The translations under genes were made by a program, and so were the position numbers. Under the pieces are notes generated by a model. That model was given only the letters and a program-made list of their open reading frames with translations, ran no database searches and had not been told where the DNA came from. From assembly GCF_002741985.1 (NCBI RefSeq), contig NZ_APHW01000006.1:1-40515 (forward strand): 40,515 nucleotides of DNA, written 5' to 3'. Every line of letters begins with the position of its first letter. Position 1 is the stretch's first letter. Below are positions 1-9,777 of this stretch, piece after piece. Origin of the DNA: Vibrio rotiferianus CAIM 577 = LMG 21460 (lineage in GTDB: Bacteria > Pseudomonadota > Gammaproteobacteria > Enterobacterales > Vibrionaceae).

Positions 1-1
1 C

Positions 2-190
2 AACGCCAATGAACGTGATGACAAAAACGGATCGATCGGCCAGATTAGTAACCTGATACAAAAAATAGCACCTAGTTGCTTTGGGGCTTTTAAGGATAAT
101 CTGGCGCGGATATCATCGTGGAGCGGGGAAGTTAATGTTCCCAACGTGGACTCCGAATACATTAGCGCAAACCAACTCCGTTATTACTAA
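2..190 (+). CDS. 3' end of an unrecognised gene (partial)
   Basis: An open frame runs from the first bases of the window to a TAA at 188-190, giving 62 residues that end in NQLRYY. No start is visible because the gene begins outside the window. I do not recognise the family. The tail is hydrophilic, with one cysteine, no membrane segment and no repeat. In Vibrio and E. coli the gene expected just upstream of rlmN is ndk (general knowledge), and this tail does not look like the end of nucleoside diphosphate kinase. Something may therefore have been inserted between ndk and rlmN. The frame is open over only 63 codons, so coding status is probable rather than certain. Confidence 0.45.
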   Translation, partial: NANERDDKNGSIGQISNLIQKIAPSCFGAFKDNLARISSWSGEVNVPNVDSEYISANQLRYY

Positions 191-322
191 ATTGTAGTTG
201 CAATAACGGGGCGGACCATACATTTTTATTATCAGAAATGGATTGAGAATTGATTACACGCATTGTCTAAATTTTAATCGGTTGGAATTTAATGCCTTAG
301 CAAACTCAGGGTCTTACAGCCC

Positions 323-351
323 TTGTTGTAGCTGCATAAAGGCTGTACAAT
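323..351 (+). promoter_or_regulatory. Probable sigma-70 promoter of rlmN
   Basis: A TTGTTG -35 element (323-328) and a TACAAT -10 element (346-351) are separated by exactly 17 bases. Transcription would start near 358, about 30 bases before the rlmN ATG. This supports the downstream start at 390 over the longer open frame that begins at 243. Confidence 0.5.
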
Positions 352-389
352 TCGCGCCCTTATTCTTGTTTCAGTCATTGAGAGGCAAC

Positions 390-1517
390 ATGACCACTGA
401 AAAAATCAATCTACTCGACTTTGATCGCAAGGGCATGCGTCAATTTTTCGCGGAAGAGCTAGGCGAAAAAGCGTTCCGTGCGGATCAAGTTATGAAGTGG
501 ATCTACCATTTCGGTGTTGATGACTTCGACAACATGACGAATATCAACAAGAAGCTACGTGAAAAACTGCAACACAAGTGTGAAATCAAAGCACCAACAG
601 TAGCAGAAGCTCAACACTCTTCAGACGGCACGATTAAGTGGGCGATGAAGGTGGGTGACCAAGACGTAGAAACGGTTTACATCCCTGAAGATGATCGTGC
701 GACTTTGTGCGTATCTTCTCAGGTAGGCTGTGCATTGGAATGTAAGTTCTGTTCAACTGCTCAACAAGGCTTCAACCGTAACCTAAAAGTATCTGAAATC
801 ATTGGTCAGGTATGGCGTGCAGCGCGTGAAATTGGTTTGCAAAAAGAAACCGGCCGTCGCCCGATCACTAACGTGGTAATGATGGGTATGGGCGAACCTC
901 TTCTTAACATGAAGAACCTTATCCCTGCGCTAGAAATCATGCTTGATGATCTTGGTTTTGGTCTTTCTAAGCGCCGCGTAACCGTATCAACTTCAGGCGT
1001 GGTATCTGGCCTTGATCAGATGACAGGTAAAATTGACGTAGCATTGGCTATTTCTCTTCATGCGCCAAACGATAAGCTGCGTAGTGAAATCATGCCGATC
1101 AACGATCGTTGGGATATCCAAGATTTTCTAGCGTCTGTTCGTCGTTATATCGCGTCTTCAAATGCTAACCGCGGTAAAGTAACGGTAGAGTACGTGCTAC
1201 TTGATCATGTGAACGATGACATGGACCACGCACGTGAACTGGCGGAACTGATGAAAGATACGCCATGTAAGATCAACCTGATTCCGTTTAACCCTTACCC
1301 AGGTTCACCTTACAAGAAACCAAGCAACTCGCGCATCGACCGTTTCCAGAAAACACTGATGCAATACGAGCACACAGTAACGGTACGTAAGACACGTGGT
1401 GATGATATCGATGCGGCATGTGGTCAGTTGGTCGGTGATGTTATTGACCGCACGAAACGTACAGCGGCTTTAAAAGCTGCGCGTGGTGCAGACACCATTG
1501 AAGTGAAAGCGGTTTAA
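390..1517 (+). CDS. rlmN: Dual-specificity RNA methyltransferase RlmN
   Basis: Radical-SAM enzyme that methylates C2 of A2503 in 23S rRNA and A37 in some tRNAs, acting in the cytoplasm. The 375-residue product carries the radical-SAM cysteine cluster CALECKFC, the GEPLLN segment, and the C-terminal [10 protein letters not shown] stretch holding the cysteine that forms the methylated intermediate. The open frame extends upstream to 243, but the ATG at 390 has an AGAGG ribosome site at 381-385, lies just after a good promoter, and gives the usual family length and N-terminus ([16 protein letters not shown]). A strong terminator follows directly, so it is likely transcribed alone. Confidence 0.96.
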   Translation: MTTEKINLLDFDRKGMRQFFAEELGEKAFRADQVMKWIYHFGVDDFDNMTNINKKLREKLQHKCEIKAPTVAEAQHSSDGTIKWAMKVGDQDVETVYIPEDDRATLCVSSQVGCALECKFCSTAQQGFNRNLKVSEIIGQVWRAAREIGLQKETGRRPITNVVMMGMGEPLLNMKNLIPALEIMLDDLGFGLSKRRVTVSTSGVVSGLDQMTGKIDVALAISLHAPNDKLRSEIMPINDRWDIQDFLASVRRYIASSNANRGKVTVEYVLLDHVNDDMDHARELAELMKDTPCKINLIPFNPYPGSPYKKPSNSRIDRFQKTLMQYEHTVTVRKTRGDDIDAACGQLVGDVIDRTKRTAALKAARGADTIEVKAV

Positions 1518-1534
1518 CTCGCAACGAACTGATA

Positions 1535-1568
1535 AATAGCCAGAGCCTTATGCTCTGGCTATTTTTTT
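1535..1568 (+). terminator. Rho-independent terminator after rlmN
   Basis: A 12-bp perfect stem (AATAGCCAGAGC / GCTCTGGCTATT) with a 5-base loop is followed by a run of T. Confidence 0.9.
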
Positions 1569-1909
1569 CTATCAGAGATCAATTAGGTAAGCAAAAAAGA
1601 GAACTTGTGTCATTTTTTGGACAAAAGCTTGAGCTATCTGTTAATTTGATAGTAAAGAGTTTTTGTCTTCCTAGAACATTCGCTTATCATGGAAGTTGTT
1701 TTATTACTATCGCTCTGACAGCACGCTAAGTTTGTCTCATAACGTTGTTTTGAAATCTGCGTCTTCTAATACATTCAGATTCCAGCCTCAGAGCGTTTCA
1801 AAAAAGAATTTTGGTTAACGCGTTCAAGCTAGCTATCTTTAAGTAAGGCTTAAGAATAAGAACGAAAAATATACTGCGTTAGCCACCTAACAGATTTATT
1901 ACCGCCATT
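1569..1909. other. Long intergenic region before rodZ
   Basis: 341 bases between the rlmN terminator and rodZ contain no convincing open frame. The one visible structure is a perfect 8-bp inverted repeat, CGCTCTGA at 1711-1718 and TCAGAGCG at 1788-1795, about 70 bases apart. A TATACT box at 1870-1875 could be the -10 element of a rodZ promoter, but I see no good -35 partner. In enterobacteria a pilF/pilW gene sits here; nothing resembling it is visible. Confidence 0.5.
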
Positions 1910-2857
1910 ATGACTGAACACGAAAAAAACAATGAAACTCCGCTGTCTATTGAAGCGGGCACTTTACTGAAGAATAAGCGCGAGTCTTTAGGCATGACTC
2001 AAAAGCAAATTGCTGATCGCCTAAGATTGCGTGTATCTGTCATCGAAGATATCGAAAACAACCAATTTGATTCTCATCAAGTCGCGACATTCATCCGTGG
2101 CTACTTACGTTCTTATGCAAAACTGGTTTCTGTTGATGAGCACTTAGTGCTTTCTGCTTTAGATACGACTGGTGAAGCGCAGCACCAAGAGCAGGAGATG
2201 CAGAGCTTCTCTCGGAAAACCAAAACAGAGAAACACAATAGCCGAATTATGTTGCTAACATGGGCTATTGCTATTGTGATTACAGGCATTTCCGCGGTGT
2301 GGTGGTGGCAAAACCAACAAGAGAACAGTTTAGCTCAAGTGGTTAATGAAGCTGCGGTTGAGACTGAAATCGTTGATGATTCTGCATTCGATACAGAGCC
2401 TACTGTGTCAACGGAAACTATTGCTGTTGAAGCTACTGCAGATGAAGCTCCAATCGTTGATGATGCGCCAGTTATGGTTTCAGAGGTTTCAACTGAGACA
2501 TCACCTGTTGATGCTGTGAATGAAGAAGAGACCAGTTCTACTGAAGAGTTAGCTCAACCAGTAACAAAGCCTACTGTTGTTGAAGTTGAAGAAAAGCCAG
2601 CAGTAATTCCAGCAGGTATGACGCCAGTGACAATGACGTTTACCTCTGATTGCTGGATCCAAGTTAAAGATGCTAATGGGAAAACGTTAGTTTCAGGTAC
2701 TCACAAGCCCGGTCAAAATGTCGAGCTTGCCGGAAAAGCACCATTTAAAGTGATTTTAGGTGCGCCAGAAGCCGTGACAATGACATTTGCAAGTGAACCT
2801 GTCGACCTTTCTGGGTATACTTCAGGCAAAGTAGCTAGATTCACTCTACCGTTATAA
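1910..2857 (+). CDS. rodZ: Cytoskeletal shape protein RodZ
   Basis: Inner-membrane protein that links the MreB cytoskeleton to the cell-wall elongation machinery and helps set rod shape. The 315-residue product has the expected order: a cytoplasmic Cro/CI-type helix-turn-helix (about residues 25-85, [16 protein letters not shown]), a basic linker, one transmembrane helix (about 112-133, ending in WWW), a long acidic Glu/Thr/Val-rich periplasmic linker (about 140-235) and a C-terminal DUF4115-type beta domain (about 238-315). The ribosome site before the ATG is weak. ispG follows after five bases, so the two are probably co-transcribed. Confidence 0.92.
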   Translation: MTEHEKNNETPLSIEAGTLLKNKRESLGMTQKQIADRLRLRVSVIEDIENNQFDSHQVATFIRGYLRSYAKLVSVDEHLVLSALDTTGEAQHQEQEMQSFSRKTKTEKHNSRIMLLTWAIAIVITGISAVWWWQNQQENSLAQVVNEAAVETEIVDDSAFDTEPTVSTETIAVEATADEAPIVDDAPVMVSEVSTETSPVDAVNEEETSSTEELAQPVTKPTVVEVEEKPAVIPAGMTPVTMTFTSDCWIQVKDANGKTLVSGTHKPGQNVELAGKAPFKVILGAPEAVTMTFASEPVDLSGYTSGKVARFTLPL

Positions 2858-2862
2858 ATATT

Positions 2863-3981
2863 ATGCAACACGAATCTCCAATTATTCGTCGTAAATCGAC
2901 GCGTATTTATGTGGGTGATGTACCAATTGGTGATGGTGCACCAATTGCTGTACAGTCAATGACAAACACTCGCACGACTGATGTGGAAGCCACAGTCGCA
3001 CAAATCCGAGCATTAGAAAAAGTGGGTGCAGACATTGTACGTGTTTCTGTTCCTACCATGGATGCGGCGGAAGCCTTTAAGCTCATCAAACAGCAAGTGT
3101 CTGTGCCGCTCGTTGCGGACATTCACTTTGACTACCGTATTGCACTGAAAGTGGCAGAGTATGGTGTCGACTGTTTGCGTATTAACCCAGGTAACATCGG
3201 CAACGAAGAGCGTATTCGTTCGGTTGTTGATTGTGCTCGTGACAAAAACATCCCAATCCGTATTGGCGTCAATGGTGGCTCTTTGGAAAAAGATCTGCAG
3301 ATGAAGTACGGTGAGCCGACGCCAGAAGCATTGGTGGAATCGGCGATGCGTCACGTGGACCACCTTGATCGTCTTAACTTTGACCAGTTCAAAGTGAGTG
3401 TGAAAGCGTCTGATGTTTTCCTTGCGGTGGATTCATACCGCCTATTGGCAAAACAGATCGACCAACCTCTACACCTAGGTATCACCGAAGCTGGTGGCGC
3501 GCGTGCTGGTGCAGTGAAGTCCTCTGTTGGCTTAGGTATGCTTCTAGCGGAAGGGATCGGTGATACGTTGCGTATTTCATTGGCTGCAGATCCAGTAGAA
3601 GAAATCAAAGTTGGCTTTGATATTCTTAAATCTCTACGTATTCGCTCTCGCGGCATCAACTTTATTGCCTGCCCAAGCTGTTCACGTCAGGAATTCGACG
3701 TGATTAACACAGTAAATGCACTGGAAGAGCGCCTAGAAGACATCATCACACCTATGGATGTGTCTATCATCGGCTGTGTCGTAAACGGCCCTGGTGAAGC
3801 TGAGGTTTCACACCTAGGTCTAGCTGGCAGCAACAAGAAGAGCGCATTCTACGAAGACGGCAAACGTCAGAAAGAGCGTTTCGACAACGATGATCTAGTG
3901 AACCAGCTAGAAGCGAAAATCCGTGCGAAAGCGTCTGTGTTAGATCAAGCTAACCGCATCGATATCAAACAAGAAGATTAA
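2863..3981 (+). CDS. ispG: 4-hydroxy-3-methylbut-2-enyl diphosphate synthase (IspG/GcpE)
   Basis: Iron-sulfur enzyme of the MEP isoprenoid pathway. It reduces 2-C-methyl-D-erythritol 2,4-cyclodiphosphate to HMBPP using flavodoxin or ferredoxin electrons. The 372-residue length is normal for the bacterial two-domain form. The N-terminal TIM-barrel start ([15 protein letters not shown], then QSMTNT) and the C-terminal [4Fe-4S] cysteines in [13 protein letters not shown] and [10 protein letters not shown] are all present. It starts five bases after rodZ stops, consistent with the conserved rodZ-ispG-hisS operon. Confidence 0.97.
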   Translation: MQHESPIIRRKSTRIYVGDVPIGDGAPIAVQSMTNTRTTDVEATVAQIRALEKVGADIVRVSVPTMDAAEAFKLIKQQVSVPLVADIHFDYRIALKVAEYGVDCLRINPGNIGNEERIRSVVDCARDKNIPIRIGVNGGSLEKDLQMKYGEPTPEALVESAMRHVDHLDRLNFDQFKVSVKASDVFLAVDSYRLLAKQIDQPLHLGITEAGGARAGAVKSSVGLGMLLAEGIGDTLRISLAADPVEEIKVGFDILKSLRIRSRGINFIACPSCSRQEFDVINTVNALEERLEDIITPMDVSIIGCVVNGPGEAEVSHLGLAGSNKKSAFYEDGKRQKERFDNDDLVNQLEAKIRAKASVLDQANRIDIKQED

Positions 3982-4035
3982 TCTCATAGCTCGAGCATGT
4001 AAGCGTGCTCGGGTTACTAAGCGACGGTAATTATT

Positions 4036-5304
4036 GTGGCAAAGAAAATCCAAGCAATCCGAGGCATGAACGACTGCCTTCCAACTCAATCTCCACTGTG
4101 GCAGAAACTTGAAAACGCAGTGAAAAGTACCGTGAGCGCATACGGCTACAACGAAGTGCGCATGCCTATCGTTGAAGAAACAAACCTATTCAGCCGCGCT
4201 GTTGGTGAAGAGACAGACGTCGTTTCAAAAGAAATGTACACCTTTGATGATCGTAACGGAGACAGCCTAACACTTCGCCCTGAAGGTACTGCGGGTTGTG
4301 TACGTTCATGTATTCAAAACAGCTTGATCAACCGTGACGAACAGCGTCTGTGGTACATGGGGCCAATGTTCCGCCATGAGCGTCCGCAGAAAGGCCGTTA
4401 CCGTCAATTCCACCAGTGTGGTGTTGAGGTGTTTGGTCTTAATGGTCCAGATGTTGATGCTGAGCTTATCATGATGACAGCACGTCTATGGCGTGAACTG
4501 GGTATCAATGAACATGTTCGTCTTGAGCTTAACTCTATCGGTTCTCAAGAAGATCGCGCAGACTACCGTACGGCACTGGTTGCATTCCTTGAGCAACATA
4601 TTGATGTGCTAGACGAAGATTGTAAGCGTCGCATGCACACTAACCCACTGCGTGTTCTGGATACAAAGAACCCTGACGTTCAGGCTATTTTAGGTGATGC
4701 ACCTCGTCTTTCTGAGTACTTAGGCGAGGAATCTAAAGCTCACTTCGCAGGTCTATGTGAACTTTTAGACGCTGCAGGTATCGAATACACAGTTAACGAA
4801 CGTCTAGTTCGTGGTCTGGATTACTACAACCGCACGGTATTTGAGTGGATCACTGAGAGCCTAGGTGCTCAAGGTACAGTATGTGGCGGTGGTCGTTACG
4901 ATGGTCTTGTAGAGCAATTAGGTGGTAAAGAAACACCAGCAGTTGGTTTTGCAATGGGCCTAGAACGTCTTGTTCTGATGCTAGAAACACTAGAGCTAAC
5001 AGACGTTCGTCGCAGTGTAGATGTTTACGTAGTAACAGCAGGCGAAGGCACCATGATGGCGGGTATGAAGCTAGCAGAACAGCTTCGTGAAGCTGTTCCT
5101 GGCGTTCGCGTGATGAGTCACTTCGGTGGCGGTAACTTCAAGAAACAGTTTAAGCGCGCAGATAAAGTGGGGGCTGTAGTAGCATTAGTTCTGGGCGAAA
5201 ACGAAGTTGCGGATAACACCGTAGTACTAAAGGACTTGGTTGGTGGTGAGCAAGAGACTTACAACCAAGCAGAAGTTGCTGAGAAGATCGCAGCACTGAT
5301 TTAA
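4036..5304 (+). CDS. hisS: Histidyl-tRNA synthetase
   Basis: Class II aminoacyl-tRNA synthetase charging tRNA-His in the cytoplasm. The start codon is GTG, followed by [15 protein letters not shown], the canonical HisRS N-terminus. The 422-residue product has class II motif 2 around [16 protein letters not shown], the HisRS signature [13 protein letters not shown], the glycine-rich GGGRYDGL, and a C-terminal anticodon-binding domain (about residues 330-422). It sits 54 bases after ispG in the conserved block and the sequence looks intact. Confidence 0.98.
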   Translation: MAKKIQAIRGMNDCLPTQSPLWQKLENAVKSTVSAYGYNEVRMPIVEETNLFSRAVGEETDVVSKEMYTFDDRNGDSLTLRPEGTAGCVRSCIQNSLINRDEQRLWYMGPMFRHERPQKGRYRQFHQCGVEVFGLNGPDVDAELIMMTARLWRELGINEHVRLELNSIGSQEDRADYRTALVAFLEQHIDVLDEDCKRRMHTNPLRVLDTKNPDVQAILGDAPRLSEYLGEESKAHFAGLCELLDAAGIEYTVNERLVRGLDYYNRTVFEWITESLGAQGTVCGGGRYDGLVEQLGGKETPAVGFAMGLERLVLMLETLELTDVRRSVDVYVVTAGEGTMMAGMKLAEQLREAVPGVRVMSHFGGGNFKKQFKRADKVGAVVALVLGENEVADNTVVLKDLVGGEQETYNQAEVAEKIAALI

Positions 5305-5346
5305 GTCTTTTAATAAGCTAAAGATTAAATCCTAATTCGTAATAGT

Positions 5347-5370
5347 AAGGCTCCCAAGATAGGAGCCTTT
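5347..5370 (+). terminator. Hairpin between hisS and yfgM (weak or partial terminator)
   Basis: An 8-bp perfect stem (AAGGCTCC / GGAGCCTT) with a 7-base loop is followed only by TTTC. The short T-run suggests incomplete termination or an RNA-processing hairpin inside the operon. Confidence 0.45.
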
Positions 5371-5429
5371 CGACGAAATAGGAACAATGGCAGTCTTGCT
5401 GCCATTTACATGTTTTAAGAGGACAGGAA

Positions 5430-6044
5430 GTGGAACTTTACGATACTGAAGAACAACAAGTTGAAGCAATTAAAGACTGGTGGAAGGAAAACGGCAAAGC
5501 CGTAATCATCGGTGCCGTGGTTGGTTTAGGTGGCCTATTTGGTTGGCGTTACTATCAAGATTCTGTTGTTCAGGCGAGTGAAGCGGCTTCTTTGAGCTAC
5601 ACAACGACAATGAACGCGCTACAAGCGAAAGGTGTTGATGCTCAAGCAGACGTGCAAGCGTTTATTGATTCAAACAAAGTACAAGAGTACTCAGTGTTGG
5701 CCGCGATGCAGCTTGCTAAAGCTCAAGTTGATGCGAAAGAGTTACCAGCTGCATTAACGCAACTGAAATGGGCTCAAAGCAACACTAAAGACGCAGCTCT
5801 AGCTCCACTAATTAGCTACCGTATTGCTCGAATTGAAGCTGAGCAAGGTAACTTTGATGCTGCTAATGCAGAACTGAACAAAGTGACTGATACAGCGTGG
5901 GCTGGTCGTATTGCCGAGTTACGTGGTGATATTGCGCTTCGTCAAGGAAATCAAGATGCCGCTTACACAGCTTATACCGAAGCTCAACAAGCTGCAGATG
6001 CAAGCCCAACCTTGCAGATGAAGTTGGACGATCTAGCCAAATAA
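5430..6044 (+). CDS. yfgM: Periplasmic chaperone-associated TPR protein YfgM
   Basis: Membrane-anchored ancillary SecYEG translocon protein that, in E. coli, works with PpiD in periplasmic trafficking. The product is 204 residues and starts with GTG behind an AAGAGGA ribosome site at 5417-5423. It has a short cytoplasmic N-terminus (MELYDTEEQQVEAIKDWWKEN), one transmembrane helix (about 23-40) and a helical TPR-like periplasmic part rich in Ala and Gln. The gene lies directly upstream of bamB, 12 bases apart, as in other gamma-proteobacteria. Confidence 0.92.
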   Translation: MELYDTEEQQVEAIKDWWKENGKAVIIGAVVGLGGLFGWRYYQDSVVQASEAASLSYTTTMNALQAKGVDAQADVQAFIDSNKVQEYSVLAAMQLAKAQVDAKELPAALTQLKWAQSNTKDAALAPLISYRIARIEAEQGNFDAANAELNKVTDTAWAGRIAELRGDIALRQGNQDAAYTAYTEAQQAADASPTLQMKLDDLAK

Positions 6045-6056
6045 GGACCGCAGTGG

Positions 6057-7217
6057 ATGAAAAGAGTCTTAAAGCATGCCTTATTGAGTGCGATGGCAGT
6101 GGGTATTCTTGCTGGCTGTGCCGGCGAGGAAGATACAATCGTTATGGCACCGCTACCAAAGGTTGATAATCAATTTACGCCAAGTACGAATTGGAGTACT
6201 TCAATTGGTGATGGCGTAGGCCATTACTTTTCAAAGCTATCTCCAGCTTTTGCTTACGACAAGTTATTTGTAGCAAGCCGTGATGGTCTGGTCAAAGCTC
6301 TGGATGCTGAAACCGGCAAAACGTTGTGGCAAACAGACTTAGAGCAAGATGTGATTGCGCGCCTATCAGGTGGCCTAACTGCCGCTTATGACCATATTTA
6401 CATTGGTTCTGAAAACGGCGAAGTCATTGCTTTAGACCAAGAAACTGGTGAAGTAACATGGCGTGTTGAAGTCGGTGGTGAAGTTCTTGCTAACCCTGTT
6501 GCTGATTCTGGTTTAATTATTGTAAATACCAGTCGTGGTACTTTGTTTGCTCTTGACCAGTTAACTGGTGAGCAAAAGTGGGCGATCAGTACTGAAGTTC
6601 CAAACCTAACCCTTCGTGGCGATAGCACACCAACAGCGGTTGCTGGTGGGGTATTTTGGGGCACGGCAAATGGTCGATTGGCAGCCGCGATTGTTGAGCG
6701 TGGCCAATTGATTTGGCAACAGCCGATCGGAACCCCTAAAGGGGCAACGGAAATTGATCGTCTAGTGGATGTAGACTCTTCACCGATTGTACTGGGCGGC
6801 ACTCTTTTCACTGTTGGTTACAATGGACAGTTAATTGCCATTGATCTACGTTCAGCTAAACCTTTGTGGAAGCGTAATTACTCGTCTGCAAATGATTTAG
6901 CGACGGATGGTAGTCGTATCTTCGTTATCACTGAGAAAGATCATGTGGTTGCTGTTGATGCGCGCAGTGGTACTGAGCTGTGGGAAAATGCATCACTTGA
7001 GTATCGACAACTTACCGCACCAGTAGTAATCGATAACTACTTGGTCGTAGGTGATACTCTTGGCTATTTACATTGGATCGACCGCTCTACTGGTGAGTTC
7101 GTTGCTCAACAAGAAGTAGACAGTAGTGGCTTTGCTGTTGGTCCAGTCGCAGTTTCTGACGGTTATGTCATTACTACTCGTAATGGCGATGTAAAGAAAC
7201 TGAGCATTAACGAATAA
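6057..7217 (+). CDS. bamB: Outer-membrane assembly lipoprotein BamB
   Basis: Lipoprotein of the BAM complex that helps insert beta-barrel proteins into the outer membrane. The 386-residue product has a lipoprotein signal peptide ending in the lipobox LAGC with the acylated Cys near residue 21, then an eight-bladed propeller built from PQQ-type repeats such as ALDAETGKTLW, ALDQETGEVTW and AVDARSGTELW. Spacing to yfgM is 12 bases and a terminator follows, so yfgM-bamB probably ends the operon. Confidence 0.96.
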   Translation: MKRVLKHALLSAMAVGILAGCAGEEDTIVMAPLPKVDNQFTPSTNWSTSIGDGVGHYFSKLSPAFAYDKLFVASRDGLVKALDAETGKTLWQTDLEQDVIARLSGGLTAAYDHIYIGSENGEVIALDQETGEVTWRVEVGGEVLANPVADSGLIIVNTSRGTLFALDQLTGEQKWAISTEVPNLTLRGDSTPTAVAGGVFWGTANGRLAAAIVERGQLIWQQPIGTPKGATEIDRLVDVDSSPIVLGGTLFTVGYNGQLIAIDLRSAKPLWKRNYSSANDLATDGSRIFVITEKDHVVAVDARSGTELWENASLEYRQLTAPVVIDNYLVVGDTLGYLHWIDRSTGEFVAQQEVDSSGFAVGPVAVSDGYVITTRNGDVKKLSINE

Positions 7218-7238
7218 TATCGTGATATAATTCACATT

Positions 7239-7276
7239 CGGCTCCTGGCTGGTAACAGTTAGGAGCCGTTTTGTTG
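7239..7276 (+). terminator. Rho-independent terminator after bamB
   Basis: Stem CGGCTCCT / AGGAGCCG with a 14-base loop, followed by TTTTGTTGTTT. Confidence 0.75.
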
Positions 7277-7314
7277 TTTGAAATTTTTATTTATTAACCG
7301 TTATTCCTGACGTG

Positions 7315-7368
7315 GTTATAGGTAAAAAGCTTGTTTGATTTGGCATTGAGCAAGTCGTTACCTATAAC
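7315..7368 (+). promoter_or_regulatory. Promoter of der inside a perfect 11-bp inverted repeat
   Basis: A strong sigma-70 promoter is visible: TTGGCA at 7340-7345, a 17-base spacer, and TATAAC at 7363-7368. The -10 box is part of the right arm of a perfect inverted repeat, GTTATAGGTAA (7315-7325) and TTACCTATAAC (7358-7368), with 32 bases between the arms. The left arm lies upstream of the expected transcription start, so it is not an mRNA hairpin. It would fit a dimeric or looping DNA-binding regulator, which is inference. Confidence 0.6.
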
Positions 7369-7398
7369 TACAGAAGAAAGATTATTGTAGAGGTTGTT

Positions 7399-8895
7399 AT
7401 GGTACCTGTTGTTGCTCTAGTAGGGCGTCCGAACGTAGGTAAATCTACACTATTTAACCGATTGACACGCACACGTGACGCGTTGGTTGCGGACTTCCCT
7501 GGCCTAACGCGAGACCGTAAATATGGCCAAGCTCGCCTTGGTGAAGAACATGAATTCATCGTTATTGATACCGGTGGTATTGATGGTACGGAAGAAGGCG
7601 TAGAAACGAAGATGGCAGAACAATCGCTAGCTGCGATTGATGAAGCTGATGTAGTACTATTCCTTGTTGATGGTCGTGCTGGATTAACGCCATCGGATGA
7701 AGCGATTGCCGCGCACCTGCGTAAAATCGAAAAACCAGCAATGCTGGTAGTAAACAAGATCGATGGTATTGATGCAGATGCAGCTTGTGCTGATTTCTGG
7801 CAGCTTGGTGTTGACGACATGTACCAAATTGCTGCGGCGCATGGTCGTGGTGTAACAGCATTGCTAGAACGCGCATTAGCGCCATTCTTTGATGATCTAT
7901 TGGCGAGTGAATCTGAAGAAGGTGAGATTGAAGATCTGACTGAATTCGAAGATGAAGAGCTAGCGATTGAAGATTACACCGAAGAAGACGCAGAAGCAGA
8001 GTTCAAACGTTTACAAGACCAGCCAATCAAACTGGCAATCATTGGTCGTCCAAACGTCGGTAAATCAACACTGACAAACCGTATTCTTGGCGAAGAGCGT
8101 GTTGTGGTATACGACATGCCAGGCACTACGCGTGACTCAATCTACATTCCAATGGAACGTGATGGTCGTGAGTATGTGTTGATCGATACTGCAGGTGTAC
8201 GTCGTCGTGGTCGTATCAACGAAACCGTCGAGAAATTCTCTGTTGTTAAAACACTGAAAGCCGTAGAAGACGCAAACGTGGTTCTATTGGTTATCGACGC
8301 ACGTGAAAACATTTCTGACCAAGACTTGAGTCTACTTGGCTTCGCATTGAACGCAGGCCGTTCAATTGTACTAGCGGTAAATAAGTGGGACGGTCTAGAT
8401 AACGAAGTGAAAGAGAACGTGAAGAAAGAACTCGACCGTCGTTTAGGCTTCGTTGATTTTGCACGTATTCACTTTATCTCAGCACTTCACGGTACAGGCG
8501 TTGGCCACTTGTTCGAATCAATTCAAGAAGCGTACAAGTCGGCAACGACACGTGTTGGTACTTCTGTTCTGACTCGTATCATGAAGATGGCAACAGACGA
8601 TCACCAACCACCAATGGTTCGTGGCCGCCGTATTAAGCTGAAGTACGCGCACGCGGGTGGTTACAACCCACCAATCGTGGTTGTTCACGGAAACATGGTT
8701 CGCGATCTACCAGATTCGTACAAGCGCTACTTGATGAACTACTTCCGTAAGTCTCTGGAAATCATGGGTACACCAATCCGTATTAACTTCCAGAACAGCG
8801 ACAACCCGTACGAGAACCGTACAAACAAGCTAACGCTATCTCAAGAGCGTAAGCGCAAGCGTATGATGTCTGCAGTGAAAAACCGCAACAAATAA
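7399..8895 (+). CDS. der: Ribosome assembly GTPase Der (EngA)
   Basis: Essential double-GTPase needed for maturation of the 50S ribosomal subunit. The 498-residue product has two G domains, each with the P-loop GRPNVGKST (near residues 8-16 and 215-223), DTGG or DTAG switch II motifs and NKID or NKWD specificity motifs. The domains are joined by a very acidic linker (about 165-205, many Glu and Asp) and followed by a KH-like RNA-binding domain and a basic tail (QERKRKRMM). It has its own promoter and terminator. The ATG at 7399 gives the standard N-terminus [14 protein letters not shown]. Confidence 0.98.
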   Translation: MVPVVALVGRPNVGKSTLFNRLTRTRDALVADFPGLTRDRKYGQARLGEEHEFIVIDTGGIDGTEEGVETKMAEQSLAAIDEADVVLFLVDGRAGLTPSDEAIAAHLRKIEKPAMLVVNKIDGIDADAACADFWQLGVDDMYQIAAAHGRGVTALLERALAPFFDDLLASESEEGEIEDLTEFEDEELAIEDYTEEDAEAEFKRLQDQPIKLAIIGRPNVGKSTLTNRILGEERVVVYDMPGTTRDSIYIPMERDGREYVLIDTAGVRRRGRINETVEKFSVVKTLKAVEDANVVLLVIDARENISDQDLSLLGFALNAGRSIVLAVNKWDGLDNEVKENVKKELDRRLGFVDFARIHFISALHGTGVGHLFESIQEAYKSATTRVGTSVLTRIMKMATDDHQPPMVRGRRIKLKYAHAGGYNPPIVVVHGNMVRDLPDSYKRYLMNYFRKSLEIMGTPIRINFQNSDNPYENRTNKLTLSQERKRKRMMSAVKNRNK

Positions 8896-8911
8896 TCGCT
8901 AAGATTTTCTG

Positions 8912-8943
8912 AATACCCAAGTTTCGACTTGGGTATTTTTTTA
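8912..8943 (+). terminator. Rho-independent terminator after der
   Basis: A 10-bp perfect stem (AATACCCAAG / CTTGGGTATT) with a 6-base loop is followed by a T-run. Confidence 0.9.
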
Positions 8944-8988
8944 TAAGCAGATTTTTACTCGAAGAAACTTATTAGAAGAACTCCAAAC

Positions 8989-9777
8989 ATGACAATCACA
9001 GCAACCAAGACCCGCTTCTGTCATCAGACATGGCAAATGGAAGCGCCAATACAACTTGTTCAGTCTACACATGAAGTCACTTACGTGATTACAGAAGTGA
9101 CACCTTTCCATCCTGTGAGTCATATTTGGCCAGATCATCCTGCAGATAAAGGCACACTGACAGCAATGGGCACTGGATATGAAGTGATGGATTGCCAGGT
9201 TGGCGCGGTAGAGCTTGCAAGTGGAGAATTGCATGTCGGCACTGCAATTCCTGTAAAACGCGATACCGAAGGGTGGGTATTTGTGGTTGTCCATGTATTA
9301 CCACGAACGGAAGCCCTTACTGTAGGTAATGTTGTGTCATTAGAAGTCAACAAAGAGTACCAGCTATCGCTGAGTCGTGGACATAGTGCAGGGCATATCG
9401 CATACCTTGCACTTAATAAAATATTGGCACAGAGCTACTGGCGAAAAGATGCAGACCGCAAAGACCCCCATGGGAATTACGACTTCAATAGCTACGCACA
9501 AGAAACCAGTTTTGTTACTCCAGATAAATGTCTGGACACCTATCGTTTAGGTAAAACACTCCGTAAAAGAGGCTTAAACAGTGCAGATATGCTGTCTGAC
9601 CTAAAAAGCATCGAACAACAGGTGAATGTTCTGTTGGGAGATTGGCTAAAAAGAGATGCTGCGATCACCATCGATTGCCATGGTGAACGCCTTACTGATT
9701 CACGTTACTGGCAATGTGATTTAGGCGAAGGTGAAATTGCTGTCATCCTTGTGGGGGAACGCATGCGAGCCATTTGA
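8989..9777 (+). CDS. AlaX-like alanyl-tRNA editing protein (divergent)
   Basis: 262 residues resembling free-standing relatives of the alanyl-tRNA synthetase editing domain, which hydrolyse mischarged Ser/Gly-tRNA-Ala. The N-terminal half has a barrel segment (TPFHPVSHIWPDHPADKG) that lines up with the FYPEGGGQPADTG region of AlaRS. The middle has SRGHSAGHIAYLAL, matching the zinc motif HxxxH. The third and fourth zinc ligands are normally a CxxxH pair. Here the corresponding region reads DCHGERL, so a histidine at the canonical +4 spacing is missing. Assignment rests on motifs only; the true substrate could differ. It is monocistronic after the der terminator. Confidence 0.65.
   Translation: MTITATKTRFCHQTWQMEAPIQLVQSTHEVTYVITEVTPFHPVSHIWPDHPADKGTLTAMGTGYEVMDCQVGAVELASGELHVGTAIPVKRDTEGWVFVVVHVLPRTEALTVGNVVSLEVNKEYQLSLSRGHSAGHIAYLALNKILAQSYWRKDADRKDPHGNYDFNSYAQETSFVTPDKCLDTYRLGKTLRKRGLNSADMLSDLKSIEQQVNVLLGDWLKRDAAITIDCHGERLTDSRYWQCDLGEGEIAVILVGERMRAI

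Noticed and set aside
1711..1795. A tRNA gene
   Set aside because: The ends pair over 8 bases, but no proper D, anticodon or T stem can be found inside.
1518..1909. Loss of pilF/pilW between rlmN and rodZ
   Set aside because: The gene sits here in enterobacteria, but as far as I recall vibrios carry it elsewhere, so its absence is not evidence of deletion.
2907..3659. Minus-strand open frames inside ispG
   Set aside because: They are shadow frames of a well-conserved enzyme and have no family features.
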